A stretch of DNA of 64,000 nucleotides, taken from the NCBI RefSeq assembly GCF_040548875.1, contig NZ_JBEPSJ010000001.1, positions 1,116,001 to 1,180,000 of the forward strand. The letters are read 5' to 3'. How positions within the stretch are numbered: position 1 is the stretch's first letter; each line of letters begins with the position of its first letter. The stretch is from Conyzicola nivalis_A. Its GTDB lineage: Bacteria; Actinomycetota; Actinomycetes; Actinomycetales; Microbacteriaceae. Positions 7,991 through 16,190 of this stretch are shown here, piece after piece. The translations under genes were made by a program, and so were the position numbers. Below the pieces are notes generated by a model that saw only the letters and a program-made list of their open reading frames with translations, ran no database searches and was not told the origin of the DNA.

Positions 7991-8090
7991 CTACGCGCCG
8001 ACGGCATGTGCAGTGAGCCTGCGCGAGACCGGCGACGACAGGCGAGTAGATGCGATAACAATACGGTGCACCGCCAAATCCCGCTCGGGT

Positions 8091-8237
8091 GCCAAACAAA
8101 CCTTGTGTTTATTGCCTTCCAAACAATGCTGGCCAAACAAGCCTTGTGTTTATTGCCTTCCAAACAATGCTGGCCAAACAAGCCTTGTGTTTATTGCCTT
8201 CCAAACAATGCTGGCCAAACAAGCCTTGTGTTTGATG
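8091..8237 (+). repeat. 41-bp tandem repeat, about 3.6 copies
   Basis: Units start at 8091, 8132, 8173 and 8214, exactly 41 bp apart. Each begins GCCAAACAAGCCTTGTGTTT; the first has one substitution, and the fourth diverges after about 24 bp. The units are clearly more AT-rich than the surrounding DNA. Within a unit AAACAAG and CTTGTGTTT form an imperfect inverted repeat, which suggests a protein-binding or hairpin site. The array ends about 45 bp before the start codon of the CoiA-like gene. Confidence 0.9.
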
Positions 8238-8282
8238 TGTAGCGCGAGAAGGGGTGTCGGCGCACCGCGCTAACATCCCCTC

Positions 8283-9677
8283 ATGCATACGGCGGAAGAG
8301 CTGGAGCGTTTCCAACAGGGTGAGACACGTCATCTATTCGCCGCGTACCGCGACGGACGTCCGGGTCTGTATTATCTCGAGCAAGGCTCCGCCCACTCCG
8401 TTCGCGAGTACGCGAAGGCGAATTTACGTTGCGCGATAGCGTCCTGCGCAGCTCCCGAACTGACGACAGTCGGACGCGCCACAAGGCGCGACGGCTTTCG
8501 TCACTTGAACGACCCCCGCCTGAAGCATGGACTCGAGTCTGATTTTCACATTGCGGCGAAGGGAGTCATTGAAAGATGGGCGGCCGGGCAAGACACAACA
8601 ATGTCGGCACGCCTCGAACAGGATCCCGATGGCACCCGTCAGCGGCGAGCAGACGTCCTCGTAACTTGGCGAGACGAGTCCAAGGTCGCTTTCGAACCCC
8701 AGTACAGCGGAATCTCGTTACTGGGATGGCAAAGGCGGCACGATTGGTACGTAGACCGCGGCATCCCCGACGTTTGGTTGTTTGGTCATGGCGGCCGGCA
8801 GCTTCGAACGTCCGGCGCCGGTGGGTTAGTGAAACTGAGCCAGGTGCAGCTCGCCGTCGCGCGCACCGCACCTGTTCTATGGATAAATCCAGACCAAGAG
8901 CTCATCGCCACGATTGACGTCAAGGGTTCGAAGCCATGGAATGGTAGGGAACCGCTCCGAGGCAGACTGTTGATCATCCCCGTTGACGAATGCGTCCTCA
9001 CTCGACGCGGCCTCGAACACCCTGCGATTAGCCGTTGCCATGCTGAAGTCCTAGCAATGATCAATGAGGCCGAGCGCCGCGCTGCAAGTCACTTCGCCTC
9101 TCCGGACGATTTCGGGTGGACTGAAGCCGCAGTGAGCAGTCGGCGGGACAGAACCGTCTCGCAACAGCAAGCGTGGGACACGGGCACCCGAGTGCAGAAG
9201 GGGATTCGCGTTGGGCGAAGCTTGCGCGGCATTGTGGCCGCCGATGAAGGTTCGCAGCCAGATCGGCCGCTGACGTCGCGGGAGTTGGCGTTCTTATGGG
9301 CGAGCACAGCGCAGGCTCGCGCAGTCGCGGGAGAAGCAGGGCAAAAGTGGATGGGTTCGCCGCAAGGCCGGGCAGTCATCGCGAAGCTCGGGCCAAACAT
9401 CGCTAGCAAAGTATTTCCACCCGTGCTGCCGCTACCAACAAATCAATGGCAAATGTTCGTGTTCGATCGATTCGTTTTGAGATGTCCCCCTGGTGCGAAG
9501 ATCAACCTCGACTCCGCGGCCGCGGAAGTGCAGCGGCATTTTGCTGGACAAGAGCTGCCAGATACCTGCGATCTAGACGCTGCTCTGGTGGCCGACGCCG
9601 TCAGCGAGTGGTTCCAACACGCAGCCGGGGTGCTCGTCCGCCGACTTGGGCCGCGTGCATTTACCCGAGGTGAATAG
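8283..9677 (+). CDS. CoiA-like nuclease-domain protein
   Basis: A 464-residue protein. Residues about 82-168 resemble the competence protein CoiA nuclease domain: KHGLESDFHIAAK, then RRADV (121-125), FEPQYS (137-142), WQRRHDWY and the closing VWLFG strand. In this PD-(D/E)xK-like fold the Asp of RRADV and the E-x-Q pair are the expected active-site residues, and all are present. CoiA proteins act in DNA uptake and recombination; related proteins occur in islands. The C-terminal 290 residues are not recognised. There is no ribosome binding site; TAACAT lies 7 nt before the ATG, so the message may be leaderless. The 41-bp repeat array is immediately upstream. Confidence 0.65.
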   Translation: MHTAEELERFQQGETRHLFAAYRDGRPGLYYLEQGSAHSVREYAKANLRCAIASCAAPELTTVGRATRRDGFRHLNDPRLKHGLESDFHIAAKGVIERWAAGQDTTMSARLEQDPDGTRQRRADVLVTWRDESKVAFEPQYSGISLLGWQRRHDWYVDRGIPDVWLFGHGGRQLRTSGAGGLVKLSQVQLAVARTAPVLWINPDQELIATIDVKGSKPWNGREPLRGRLLIIPVDECVLTRRGLEHPAISRCHAEVLAMINEAERRAASHFASPDDFGWTEAAVSSRRDRTVSQQQAWDTGTRVQKGIRVGRSLRGIVAADEGSQPDRPLTSRELAFLWASTAQARAVAGEAGQKWMGSPQGRAVIAKLGPNIASKVFPPVLPLPTNQWQMFVFDRFVLRCPPGAKINLDSAAAEVQRHFAGQELPDTCDLDAALVADAVSEWFQHAAGVLVRRLGPRAFTRGE

Positions 9678-9808
9678 TCCGCTTCGGGCGGATCGTGGGC
9701 CCGGTCGTCAGGCCCGAACCGACTCCGCGCTGAGCAACTACCGCGGGTCGTGGGTCGGCTGGTTGGTTTCACGTGGTACTCATGTCGAGACGCGACTAGG
9801 GGATCACG

Positions 9809-11431
9809 ATGGTTAATGACAAGGGCCAACAGAGTCCGTTCGAAGAGCAGCTGCGACTTCATCTCAATGGATTCCCAACGGCTCCATTCCTGTTCGTGGG
9901 GAGCGGCTTCACACGCCGCTACGCCAAGACACCTGACTGGACCGGACTGCTTCGCGACTTTGCCGATATCACTGGCCGCCCCTACGAGCGATATGCCTCG
10001 GATGCCAATGGCAACCTTCCGCGGATCGCGAGTCTTCTCGGGGAAGACTTCCGCGATGTCTGGTGGGAATCAGATAGGTTCGCAGAGAGTCGTGCGGCCT
10101 ACCCTTCGCCTTTGACCCGGCTTTCGCCACTCAAGATCGAGGTGGCACGGAAATTTGGGAATGTGACCGATGAGCTGCCTACCGAAGGCCCGCTCAATGA
10201 TGAGTTGGAAGCCCTCCGCGTGGCGGTTGTTGAAGGCATAATCACCACCAACTACGACACCAGTCTGGAGTACGTCTTCACAGATTTCACTGTCTATGTA
10301 GGGCAGGACCAGCTCCTCTTCAAGGACCCGGCAGGAATTGCGGAGATATACAAGATTCACGGAAGCGCAAGTGACCCGGAAAGCCTCGTTCTTACTGCCG
10401 AGGACTATGACAGGTTCGACGAACGAAACCCTTACCTAGCGGCGAAACTCCTATCAATATTTGTGGAACATCCGATCGTGTTTCTCGGCTACTCAATGTC
10501 GGACAACAACGTTCGCAAGATCGTCACAAGCATCGCGTCAGTGCTTACCGCGGAGAATCTGGATCGGTTGGCCGATCGTCTCATTTTTGTAGCTTGGGAG
10601 CCAGACGTTGAGCCAGCGCTCACGGTCGGCAATTTTGACGTTGGCACCACAGTCATCCCCGTGCGATACGCCACCGTGCCGGACTATTTGGGAGTCTTCC
10701 AGGTACTTGGTCAGTTGCGACGCCGATTTCCTGCCAGGATTCTCCGACACCTACGCGAAGAGGTATACGAACTGGTGCGGACGAGCAAACCCACCGCGAC
10801 AGTCATGGTTGCGGACTTGGAGTCTGACACTGACATCAGCGAGATTGATGTGGTGATCGGCGTCGGAGTGCAAAAACGCCTTGGGGAGTCAGAACGACTC
10901 ACGTCCAAAGGTCTCACCGGGCTCAAACGTCGTGACCTTCTCGACGACGTGCTCAACTCGACACTCGATGTCGCCGATTACCCCCAGATCGTGCGCGAGG
11001 TGCTGCCAATTGTGGGACCGGCTCGCACACACGCGCCCGTCTTCCGCTATCTTCGCGGAGCTGGCCTGCTCTCTGATGAGGGCGTGGTACTCGAGAATGT
11101 TGACGTACCGAAATCGGTCCGCGCCAAAGCCCGGCTAGGAATAGGGCCGCTTAGAAACAAGGGATATTTTGGCGAGCGTGCCGCGAAGCTTTGGGCGCAA
11201 CATGGGGATCTCAAGACGCTTATCGAGACAGCGCGACTTGCCGATACTCTGCTTGTTATCCCGAACTTGATGCCCGAGGACGTCGACCTCGATCTCTTGA
11301 AAGTTTTCTTGACGGAGCATCGTAACCTTCTCGATGAAGGCAAGCTAACAGATTCAACTCAGTGGGTTAAGTGCGTGTGTTTCTACGATTTCTTGGCGAA
11401 TCGATCGATCGCGAAGGAAGCATCGCAATGA
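9809..11431 (+). CDS. SIR2-like domain protein, putative NAD-degrading defence effector
   Basis: A 540-residue protein with a SIR2-like domain in its N-terminal half: GSGFTRR (31-37), ITTNYD (145-150), YKIHGS (181-186) and FLGYSMSDNN (225-234). These match the nucleotide-binding Gly loop, the NYD motif, the catalytic His and the FxGYS-x-D motif of the SIR2_2 family. In bacteria this domain is used by anti-phage systems such as DSR and Thoeris ThsA to destroy NAD+. Residues 310-540 carry no recognised motif and may sense infection. Ribosome binding site AGGGGAT precedes the ATG. It is separated from its neighbours on both sides, so it may work alone; a defence role is inference. Confidence 0.75.
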   Translation: MVNDKGQQSPFEEQLRLHLNGFPTAPFLFVGSGFTRRYAKTPDWTGLLRDFADITGRPYERYASDANGNLPRIASLLGEDFRDVWWESDRFAESRAAYPSPLTRLSPLKIEVARKFGNVTDELPTEGPLNDELEALRVAVVEGIITTNYDTSLEYVFTDFTVYVGQDQLLFKDPAGIAEIYKIHGSASDPESLVLTAEDYDRFDERNPYLAAKLLSIFVEHPIVFLGYSMSDNNVRKIVTSIASVLTAENLDRLADRLIFVAWEPDVEPALTVGNFDVGTTVIPVRYATVPDYLGVFQVLGQLRRRFPARILRHLREEVYELVRTSKPTATVMVADLESDTDISEIDVVIGVGVQKRLGESERLTSKGLTGLKRRDLLDDVLNSTLDVADYPQIVREVLPIVGPARTHAPVFRYLRGAGLLSDEGVVLENVDVPKSVRAKARLGIGPLRNKGYFGERAAKLWAQHGDLKTLIETARLADTLLVIPNLMPEDVDLDLLKVFLTEHRNLLDEGKLTDSTQWVKCVCFYDFLANRSIAKEASQ

Positions 11432-11757
11432 CGTGACGCCCTGATTTCGGGGCGAGTTGGCGAACGCAGCAGTCCCCCGCTCAGAGAGCTTGTTCCGAGC
11501 CGGTCCCGCGTTTTATCGCCTCAACTGATCCGGCCGACGCTGCAAGACCAACCGGCAATTCGATCGCTTGAGAAGACCAACCGGCGGTCGAGCTCCAGGA
11601 TGTCGAGGCGTTAGCACCCAAAAATACGCATACCAACTCGTCGCCGGGCCTTCCTTGCGGCTCGAATGCGATCGAGCATTTCACCGTCCTAGTCACGCGC
11701 GTCCGGCGGAAGTGTGGACCGCTGCTGTGGATCTGGTTCAGGGTTGAAGGTTGCGCT
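11432..11757. other. intergenic, weak terminator-like hairpin
   Basis: No gene seen. Right after the SIR2 stop, CGCCC-(7 nt)-GGGGCG at about 11437-11454 could be a weak terminator. Near 11543 and 11573 the 13-mer AAGACCAACCGGC (first copy CAAGACC) occurs twice 30 bp apart, probably by chance. The two flanking genes converge here. Confidence 0.35.
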
Positions 11758-12363
11758 TTACAGTGCGGTTTGTTCCGCAGTTGCTTGCAGGGCTTCTTTC
11801 TTTCTCTCTCGCATCTCGTTGAGTCTCGCATAGTGAATCTGTACCAGGCCAATGATTGTCGCGACTCCAAAGCCCACAACGGCAATCAGGATAGAAAGCC
11901 AATCCGGCAGTGAGAGGTTAGCGACGGAGACAACGGCCATGAGTACGACTGCGAAGAGCGCTGCCAGAAACACTCCCTGAGGAACGCTGCTCTGTGCAGA
12001 TCGGAAGTCCGCATCCGTAAGTCGAACCCCTTGGCCAGCGGGAGGCCGGCGTACCGTATACGCCCGGACTTCCAAGCCTTCGAGGGCTTCATCGAGCGCC
12101 GAATTGCTCTTTGCAAGTTGTGTTCTTGCCGTTCGTTCCCTGCTTCTTTGGGCTTCGATATCTCGCTCGATCGTCGCGAGTCTCGCGTCGCACTCAGCGA
12201 CTATCAGGGCGAACTGAGCACTTTCGACAACGTCGGCACCGCGCCCAAAACGAGCGCGTTTCCGCTCAAGCTCCTTGACAAGCTCGACTCCCTGACCACG
12301 TAATCTGGATATTGCGGCGGTTGCCGCGACGATTTGCTCTGCATATCGGTGGGTCTCGTCCAC
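11758..12363 (-). CDS. coiled-coil membrane protein
   Basis: A 201-residue product with GTG start at 12363 preceded by GGAGGAATTC. Residues about 5-95 form a long heptad-rich coiled coil (ISRLRGQGVELVKELERKRA, then ERDIEAQRSRERTARTQLAK). Two membrane segments follow, FLAALFAVVLMAVVSVANL (about 132-150) and WLSILIAVVGFGVATIIGLV (about 154-173), then a short basic tail. The layout suggests a membrane-anchored coiled-coil protein with both long ends cytoplasmic. Function unknown. It is the last island gene before the tRNA. Confidence 0.65.
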   Translation of the reverse strand: MDETHRYAEQIVAATAAISRLRGQGVELVKELERKRARFGRGADVVESAQFALIVAECDARLATIERDIEAQRSRERTARTQLAKSNSALDEALEGLEVRAYTVRRPPAGQGVRLTDADFRSAQSSVPQGVFLAALFAVVLMAVVSVANLSLPDWLSILIAVVGFGVATIIGLVQIHYARLNEMRERKKEALQATAEQTAL

Positions 12364-12809
12364 GAATTCCTCCAGTGTGCCGGAGTGCGATTATGTCGGA
12401 GAAGTCCGTTGATACGAAGCCCCCATTTTCCTTGGGTGACGAACGTCGAGAATGGCTCTATCGTGTGAGGGCGACCGACGTGACCGCTAGCCGAAATCGC
12501 TATGTCCTGCCGGGGCTGTCCAGACGAAAGCGCTGACGACGAGCCCAGAGCCACCAGCGACGTGGCCAATAAGCCCATTGTCTTGCACGCGGCTTTCGAA
12601 GCCGATCAAGCGGGAACCGGGCGATTCCTCGGCACCGCAGCCGCTAAGTCCTGACGCACAGGTGCCTGGTCGCTCGTGAAGTGTAGATCGATTGCTGAAC
12701 AGGATCGATTGCTTCATTAGACCGGAGTTTAGAGCGGAGTGTGTACCCATCGTCTTTGAATGCCGCAGATAGAATGCCGCTAAATTGCAGGTCAGAAGCC
12801 GTTTTTCAG
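12364..12809. other. intergenic stretch between island and tRNA
   Basis: Short open frames exist on both strands (for example minus 12750-12487), but none has a convincing start site or composition. I see no integrase, no copy of the tRNA 3' end and no terminator with a T-run. If the island entered at the tRNA, one junction should lie close to 12810. Confidence 0.35.
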
Positions 12810-12883
12810 TAGGGCGGACGGGACTTGAACCCGTGACCGACGGATTATGAGTCCGCTGCTCTAACCAGCTGAGCTACCACCCC
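12810..12883 (-). tRNA. tRNA with CAU anticodon (Met or Ile2)
   Basis: On the minus strand GGGGUGG pairs with CCGCCCU as a 7-bp acceptor stem (two G-U pairs), followed by UA, a D-arm GCUC...GAGC, an anticodon loop CUCAUAA with anticodon CAU (complement of 12847-12849), and a T-arm ACGGG-UUCAAGU-CCCGU. CCA is not encoded. CAU anticodons serve elongator Met, initiator Met and lysidine-modified Ile; the GC pattern does not look like an initiator, and I cannot decide between Met and Ile2. The accessory island lies on its 3' side, the usual side for integration. Confidence 0.9.
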
Positions 12884-12996
12884 GCGCACCGCCCCGGTCA
12901 CCGGAGCGAGCGCAGGCGGCCCGAGAGCCGCCGCGCAATAACGATACAGGCTCGCGAGCACCGCCGCCGTGAGCACCGGCGCGAGGCGCCGCCGTG

Positions 12997-13090
12997 TTCG
13001 TCATTCCGGATGGTTCGCTCGCCCGCGCGCGACGGCCGCCGGATTCCGGGGCACCCGAAGGGCCCAGCGCCATCCGTCCTGAATGACGAG
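12997..13090. repeat. inverted-repeat element, second subfamily, copy a
   Basis: Left arm at 12997-13013 reads TTCGTCATTC then CGGATGG, lacking four bases (AGGA) present in the other arm. The right arm at 13071-13090 is the complement of CTCGTCATTCAGGACGGATG. The total is 94 bp with a GC-rich centre that contains CCGCCGGATTCCGG. It sits between the glycosyltransferase gene (minus, stop at 13374) and the tRNA. Length, arm position and the octamer ATTCAGGA match the ten elements found at 30.7-51.2 kb. Confidence 0.75.
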
Positions 13091-13235
13091 CGTCTCCGAC
13101 GCCGGCCGTTGCTACCAGCGTCGCAAACGAGCGGGGCGGATGTCACGGCTCGAGCCGTCGCAAGGGGCAAGGGCGGCGCGCTTCGACTGTGCCGCGCGCC
13201 CGACGGCACGGGCGACAGTCACGCTCGCGGCCGCG

Positions 13236-13330
13236 TTCGTCGTTCAGGACGAATCGCCCGGAGACGGCGCGCGCCCGCGAGTTTCCGCGCCCCGGCGCAC
13301 CCACGGCGCGCATCCGTCCTGAATGACCAA
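13236..13330. repeat. inverted-repeat element, second subfamily, copy b
   Basis: Left arm at 13236-13254 reads TTCGTCGTTCAGGACGAAT; right arm at 13311-13330 is the complement of TTGGTCATTCAGGACGGATG. The total is 95 bp. The arms match each other at about 16 of 20 positions and match copy a (12997-13090) equally well, while the centre differs. It lies 44 nt downstream of the stop of the glycosyltransferase gene. Between the two copies (13091-13235) I see no gene. Confidence 0.75.
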
Positions 13331-13373
13331 CACGGCACCGCGAGGGAGTCGGCGAACGAACGCCCTACCGCGA

Positions 13374-14606
13374 CTACTCGGCCGGCTTGGCCGCCGGGAT
13401 CTCGATGTCGATCGCCGGGATCGGCTCGCCGCGGTAGATGGCCTCGAAGGTCGTGAGCGTGCGCTGGATGTCGTGCGCCGCGACGATCTTGAGGCTCTCG
13501 CGCTTGAACTTCTGCAACTCGTCCTCGGGCATGGTGAGCACGTCGGTGAGGCGCGCCGCGAACTCCTCGACGTTGCCCGGCTCGAACAGGAAGCCGTTCT
13601 CGCCGTCGTGCACGAGGTGCGGCAGTGCCATCGCGTTGGCGGCGACGATGGGCAGGCCGGAGGCCATCGCCTCCATGGTCGCGATGCTCTGTAGCTCGGC
13701 GATCGACGGCATGGCGAAGACGGTCGCACGCGTCAGGGCGTGACGCAGGTAGTCCTCCTCGGCATAGCCGGTGAACGTGACACGGTCGCGCACGCCGAGT
13801 TGCGAGGCGAGGGCCTTGAGGCTGCCCTCCTGCTCGCCGCCGCCGACCAGCTCGAGCTTCGCGTCGAGCGCGGGGTCGAGCTGCGCGAAGGCGCGGATGA
13901 GCTTGTCGAGCTGCTTCTCGCTCGTAATGCGTCCGACGAAGACGATGAGGTTGCCGGTGCGCGGTGTGAAGTCTGGCGTGTAGTGGTGCGCGTCGACGCC
14001 GCACGAGATCGCGAGCACGTTCTCGAGCTTGGTGTAGTGCTCGAGGAAGTCCGCCGCCTTGCGCGTCGGCGTGGTCACCGTGGCGGCCCTGCTGAACGAT
14101 CGAGCGGCGGCGCGCCAGGCCATGCGGATGGCGGTGGGGACGACGAACGCGGGCAGCAGGGTGTGCTCGAGCAGGTTCTCGGGCATGAAGTGGTTGGTGC
14201 CGACGATGCGGATGCCGCGCTTCTCCGCCTGGTTCGACAGGCCGCGGCCGATGATGATGTGCGACTGGAAGTGCACGACGTCGGGCTTGACCTCGTCGAG
14301 GATGCGCGCGCTGTTCTTCTCGATCTGCCACGGCAGGGCGAAGCGCAGCCACGGGTGCGGGTACCAGCGCCAGCTCTTGAGGCGGTGCACCGTCATCTCC
14401 TGGCCCTCGAGGGTCTCGGTCCAGGTGCCGTACCTGCGCGTGGGCGCCGGTGCGACGATGTGCACGTCGTGTCCGCGCTCGACCAGCCCTGCGGCCAGGC
14501 GCGCGGCGAAGATCGCTGCACCGTTGATCTCCGGAGCGAACGTGTCGGCTCCGATGAGAATGCGCAGCGGCTTCTCGGTGGACGGCGTTTTCGGCGAATC
14601 AGGCAA
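13374..14606 (-). CDS. GT-B glycosyltransferase (GT4-like)
   Basis: A 410-residue glycosyltransferase. The N-terminus RILIGADTFAPEINGAAIF and the Gly-rich stretch match the acceptor domain of GT4 enzymes, and the C-terminal half has FVGRITSEKQLDKLI, LVGGGEQEGSL, and AMPSIAELQSIATMEAMASG, the donor-binding E-x7-E region. Such enzymes transfer sugars from nucleotide-sugars to lipids or glycans (PimB- or MgtA-like). The start is TTG at 14606, with AGAGGAAA upstream; it overlaps the stop of the DMT transporter by 8 nt, so the two are translationally coupled. Confidence 0.85.
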   Translation of the reverse strand: MPDSPKTPSTEKPLRILIGADTFAPEINGAAIFAARLAAGLVERGHDVHIVAPAPTRRYGTWTETLEGQEMTVHRLKSWRWYPHPWLRFALPWQIEKNSARILDEVKPDVVHFQSHIIIGRGLSNQAEKRGIRIVGTNHFMPENLLEHTLLPAFVVPTAIRMAWRAAARSFSRAATVTTPTRKAADFLEHYTKLENVLAISCGVDAHHYTPDFTPRTGNLIVFVGRITSEKQLDKLIRAFAQLDPALDAKLELVGGGEQEGSLKALASQLGVRDRVTFTGYAEEDYLRHALTRATVFAMPSIAELQSIATMEAMASGLPIVAANAMALPHLVHDGENGFLFEPGNVEEFAARLTDVLTMPEDELQKFKRESLKIVAAHDIQRTLTTFEAIYRGEPIPAIDIEIPAAKPAE

Positions 14607-15558
14607 CGGTATTGGTTTCCTCTGTTGACGGCACGTGGACGCGAGACAGCAGGAACACGCCGTAGATGGCGATTCCGCCCGCGATGAGAAGGGCGAACAT
14701 GGTCCACAACGGCGCGCCCGCCATTTCGTTGAGGACAACGATACCGATTGTCACGGCGACGATCGGGTCGATGACAGTGAGCCCGGCGACGACGAGGTCG
14801 GGCGGGCCGTGCGCGTGGGCAGACTGCACGAAGTAGGTGCCGAGGGCGGATGCAGCGAGCAGTGCCACGATGCACGCGATCGTGAGCCACTCGCCGGCGT
14901 CGGGCTTGAATCCGACGAGCGCGATCGTCGAGAGCCGGTCGATGACGGTCTTGGCCAGGGTGGCCACGAATCCGAAGAGCACCCCGGCTCCGACGATGTA
15001 GAACCCGGCCTTGAACCGCTTGCGCAGCGTGACGAAGATGACGGCGAAGATGACGAGAGTCACACCGAGCAGTATCAGCACCGTGGCCAGTTGCCGCTGT
15101 GTGATGGGGGTCGACTTGGCGAAGGGCGAGGCGAAGGCGACGAAGAGTCCGACGCCCGCGACGCTGAACACGATGGCCCTGATCGCCCTGCGGGTCAGTT
15201 TCACCTTGCTGATGCGCGAGTTGACGATGGCGGTGACGACGAGCGCCACGGCGCCGAGCGGCTGGACGATGATGAGCGGCGCGAACTTCAGGCTGAGCAG
15301 CTGCAGCACGATCGCGAGACCGAGCATCACCGTTCCGATCACCCACGACGGGCGCGCGAACAGGCCTTGCAACTGGCGCAGGCTGAGCCCCGCCTTGGCC
15401 CCGGAACCGAGGCTTTTCTCGACTTTGGTGACCCCGCGGTGCTGAAATTGGGTGCCCAAAGCGAGAAACACTGCCCCGACGAGTGCAAGCGGAATACCGA
15501 TGTACTGGTCGGGCGTCAATGAAATCTGGTCTGTCAGGTCGCTGAGTTCTGGCGGCAC
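14599..15558 (-). CDS. DMT-family transporter (EamA/NIPA-like)
   Basis: A 319-residue protein with about nine or ten hydrophobic segments, beginning IGIPLALVGAVFLALGTQFQ and ending ALLIAGGIAIYGVFLLS. The repeat-like organisation and PLGAVALVVTAIVNS fit the drug/metabolite transporter superfamily; the QHRG segment after the first helix recalls actinobacterial NIPA-like members. The substrate is unknown. It is the first gene of a two-gene operon with the glycosyltransferase downstream and is divergent from the deformylase gene (40-nt gap holding both promoters). Confidence 0.8.
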   Translation of the reverse strand: MPPELSDLTDQISLTPDQYIGIPLALVGAVFLALGTQFQHRGVTKVEKSLGSGAKAGLSLRQLQGLFARPSWVIGTVMLGLAIVLQLLSLKFAPLIIVQPLGAVALVVTAIVNSRISKVKLTRRAIRAIVFSVAGVGLFVAFASPFAKSTPITQRQLATVLILLGVTLVIFAVIFVTLRKRFKAGFYIVGAGVLFGFVATLAKTVIDRLSTIALVGFKPDAGEWLTIACIVALLAASALGTYFVQSAHAHGPPDLVVAGLTVIDPIVAVTIGIVVLNEMAGAPLWTMFALLIAGGIAIYGVFLLSRVHVPSTEETNTVA

Positions 15559-15598
15559 CCGTCGAATCTACCCGCTGTAGCCCAGATATTCTTGACGA

Positions 15599-16165
15599 AT
15601 GGCCGTACTTCCGATTCGAATCACTGGCGACCCCGTTCTCCACTCCCCCGCAGAGCTCGTCACCGAGTTCGACGACACGCTGCGCACCCTCGTCGCAGAC
15701 ATGTACGAGACCATGGAGCTTGCTCCCGGTGTCGGGCTCGCCGCACCGCAGGTCGGCGTCGGCCTGCGCGTCTTCGTCTTCAACTGGGTCGACGACGACG
15801 ATGTGCTCTGGCGCGGCGAGGCGATCAACCCCGAGCTGTGGATCAGCCCGCCGCCGGTCGGCGAGGCCGACGAGGACGACGAGTCGGAGGGATGCCTGTC
15901 GATCCCCGGCGAACGGTATCCGCTGCGCCGCGCCGAACTCGCCATCCTGAGGGCCGTCGACCTCGAGGGAGAGCCGTTCGAGATCAAGGCAGACGGATGG
16001 CTCGCCCGCATCTTCCAGCACGAGTTCGACCACCTCGACGGCATCCTGTACGCCGACAGGCTCGAGACCAAGCACGCGAAGGCCGCCGCGAAGGCGATCC
16101 GCCGCAACGACTGGGGCGTCGACGGCCTCGAGTGGATGCCGGGAGTCGACGACCTCGACGAGTGA
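15599..16165 (+). CDS. def: peptide deformylase
   Basis: A 188-residue metalloenzyme that removes the formyl group from nascent proteins. The three family motifs are present: GVGLAAPQVG (44-53), EGCLSIPG (about 97-104) with the metal-binding Cys, and HEFDHLDG (about 141-148) with both His ligands and the catalytic Glu. The C-terminal extension KAIRRNDWGVDGLEWMPG is typical of actinobacterial forms. ATG at 15599. It is divergent from the DMT transporter and converges on the receiver-only regulator, with only 25 nt between their stops. Confidence 0.95.
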   Translation: MAVLPIRITGDPVLHSPAELVTEFDDTLRTLVADMYETMELAPGVGLAAPQVGVGLRVFVFNWVDDDDVLWRGEAINPELWISPPPVGEADEDDESEGCLSIPGERYPLRRAELAILRAVDLEGEPFEIKADGWLARIFQHEFDHLDGILYADRLETKHAKAAAKAIRRNDWGVDGLEWMPGVDDLDE

Positions 16166-16190
16166 CGCCGGTCGTGCCGTCGGCCGCCGA

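Noticed and set aside
8091..8237. 41-bp tandem repeat as plasmid or phage origin iterons
   Set aside because: No replication initiator or partition gene is nearby; the array abuts a nuclease-like gene, so a regulatory role is more economical.
12487..12750. 87-codon minus-strand frame before the tRNA
   Set aside because: No ribosome binding site, no recognisable domain, and codon choice not distinguishable from non-coding DNA.
1..12800. The island as a prophage
   Set aside because: No capsid, portal, terminase, tail, lysis or integrase gene is seen; the content is defence-like and small unknown genes.
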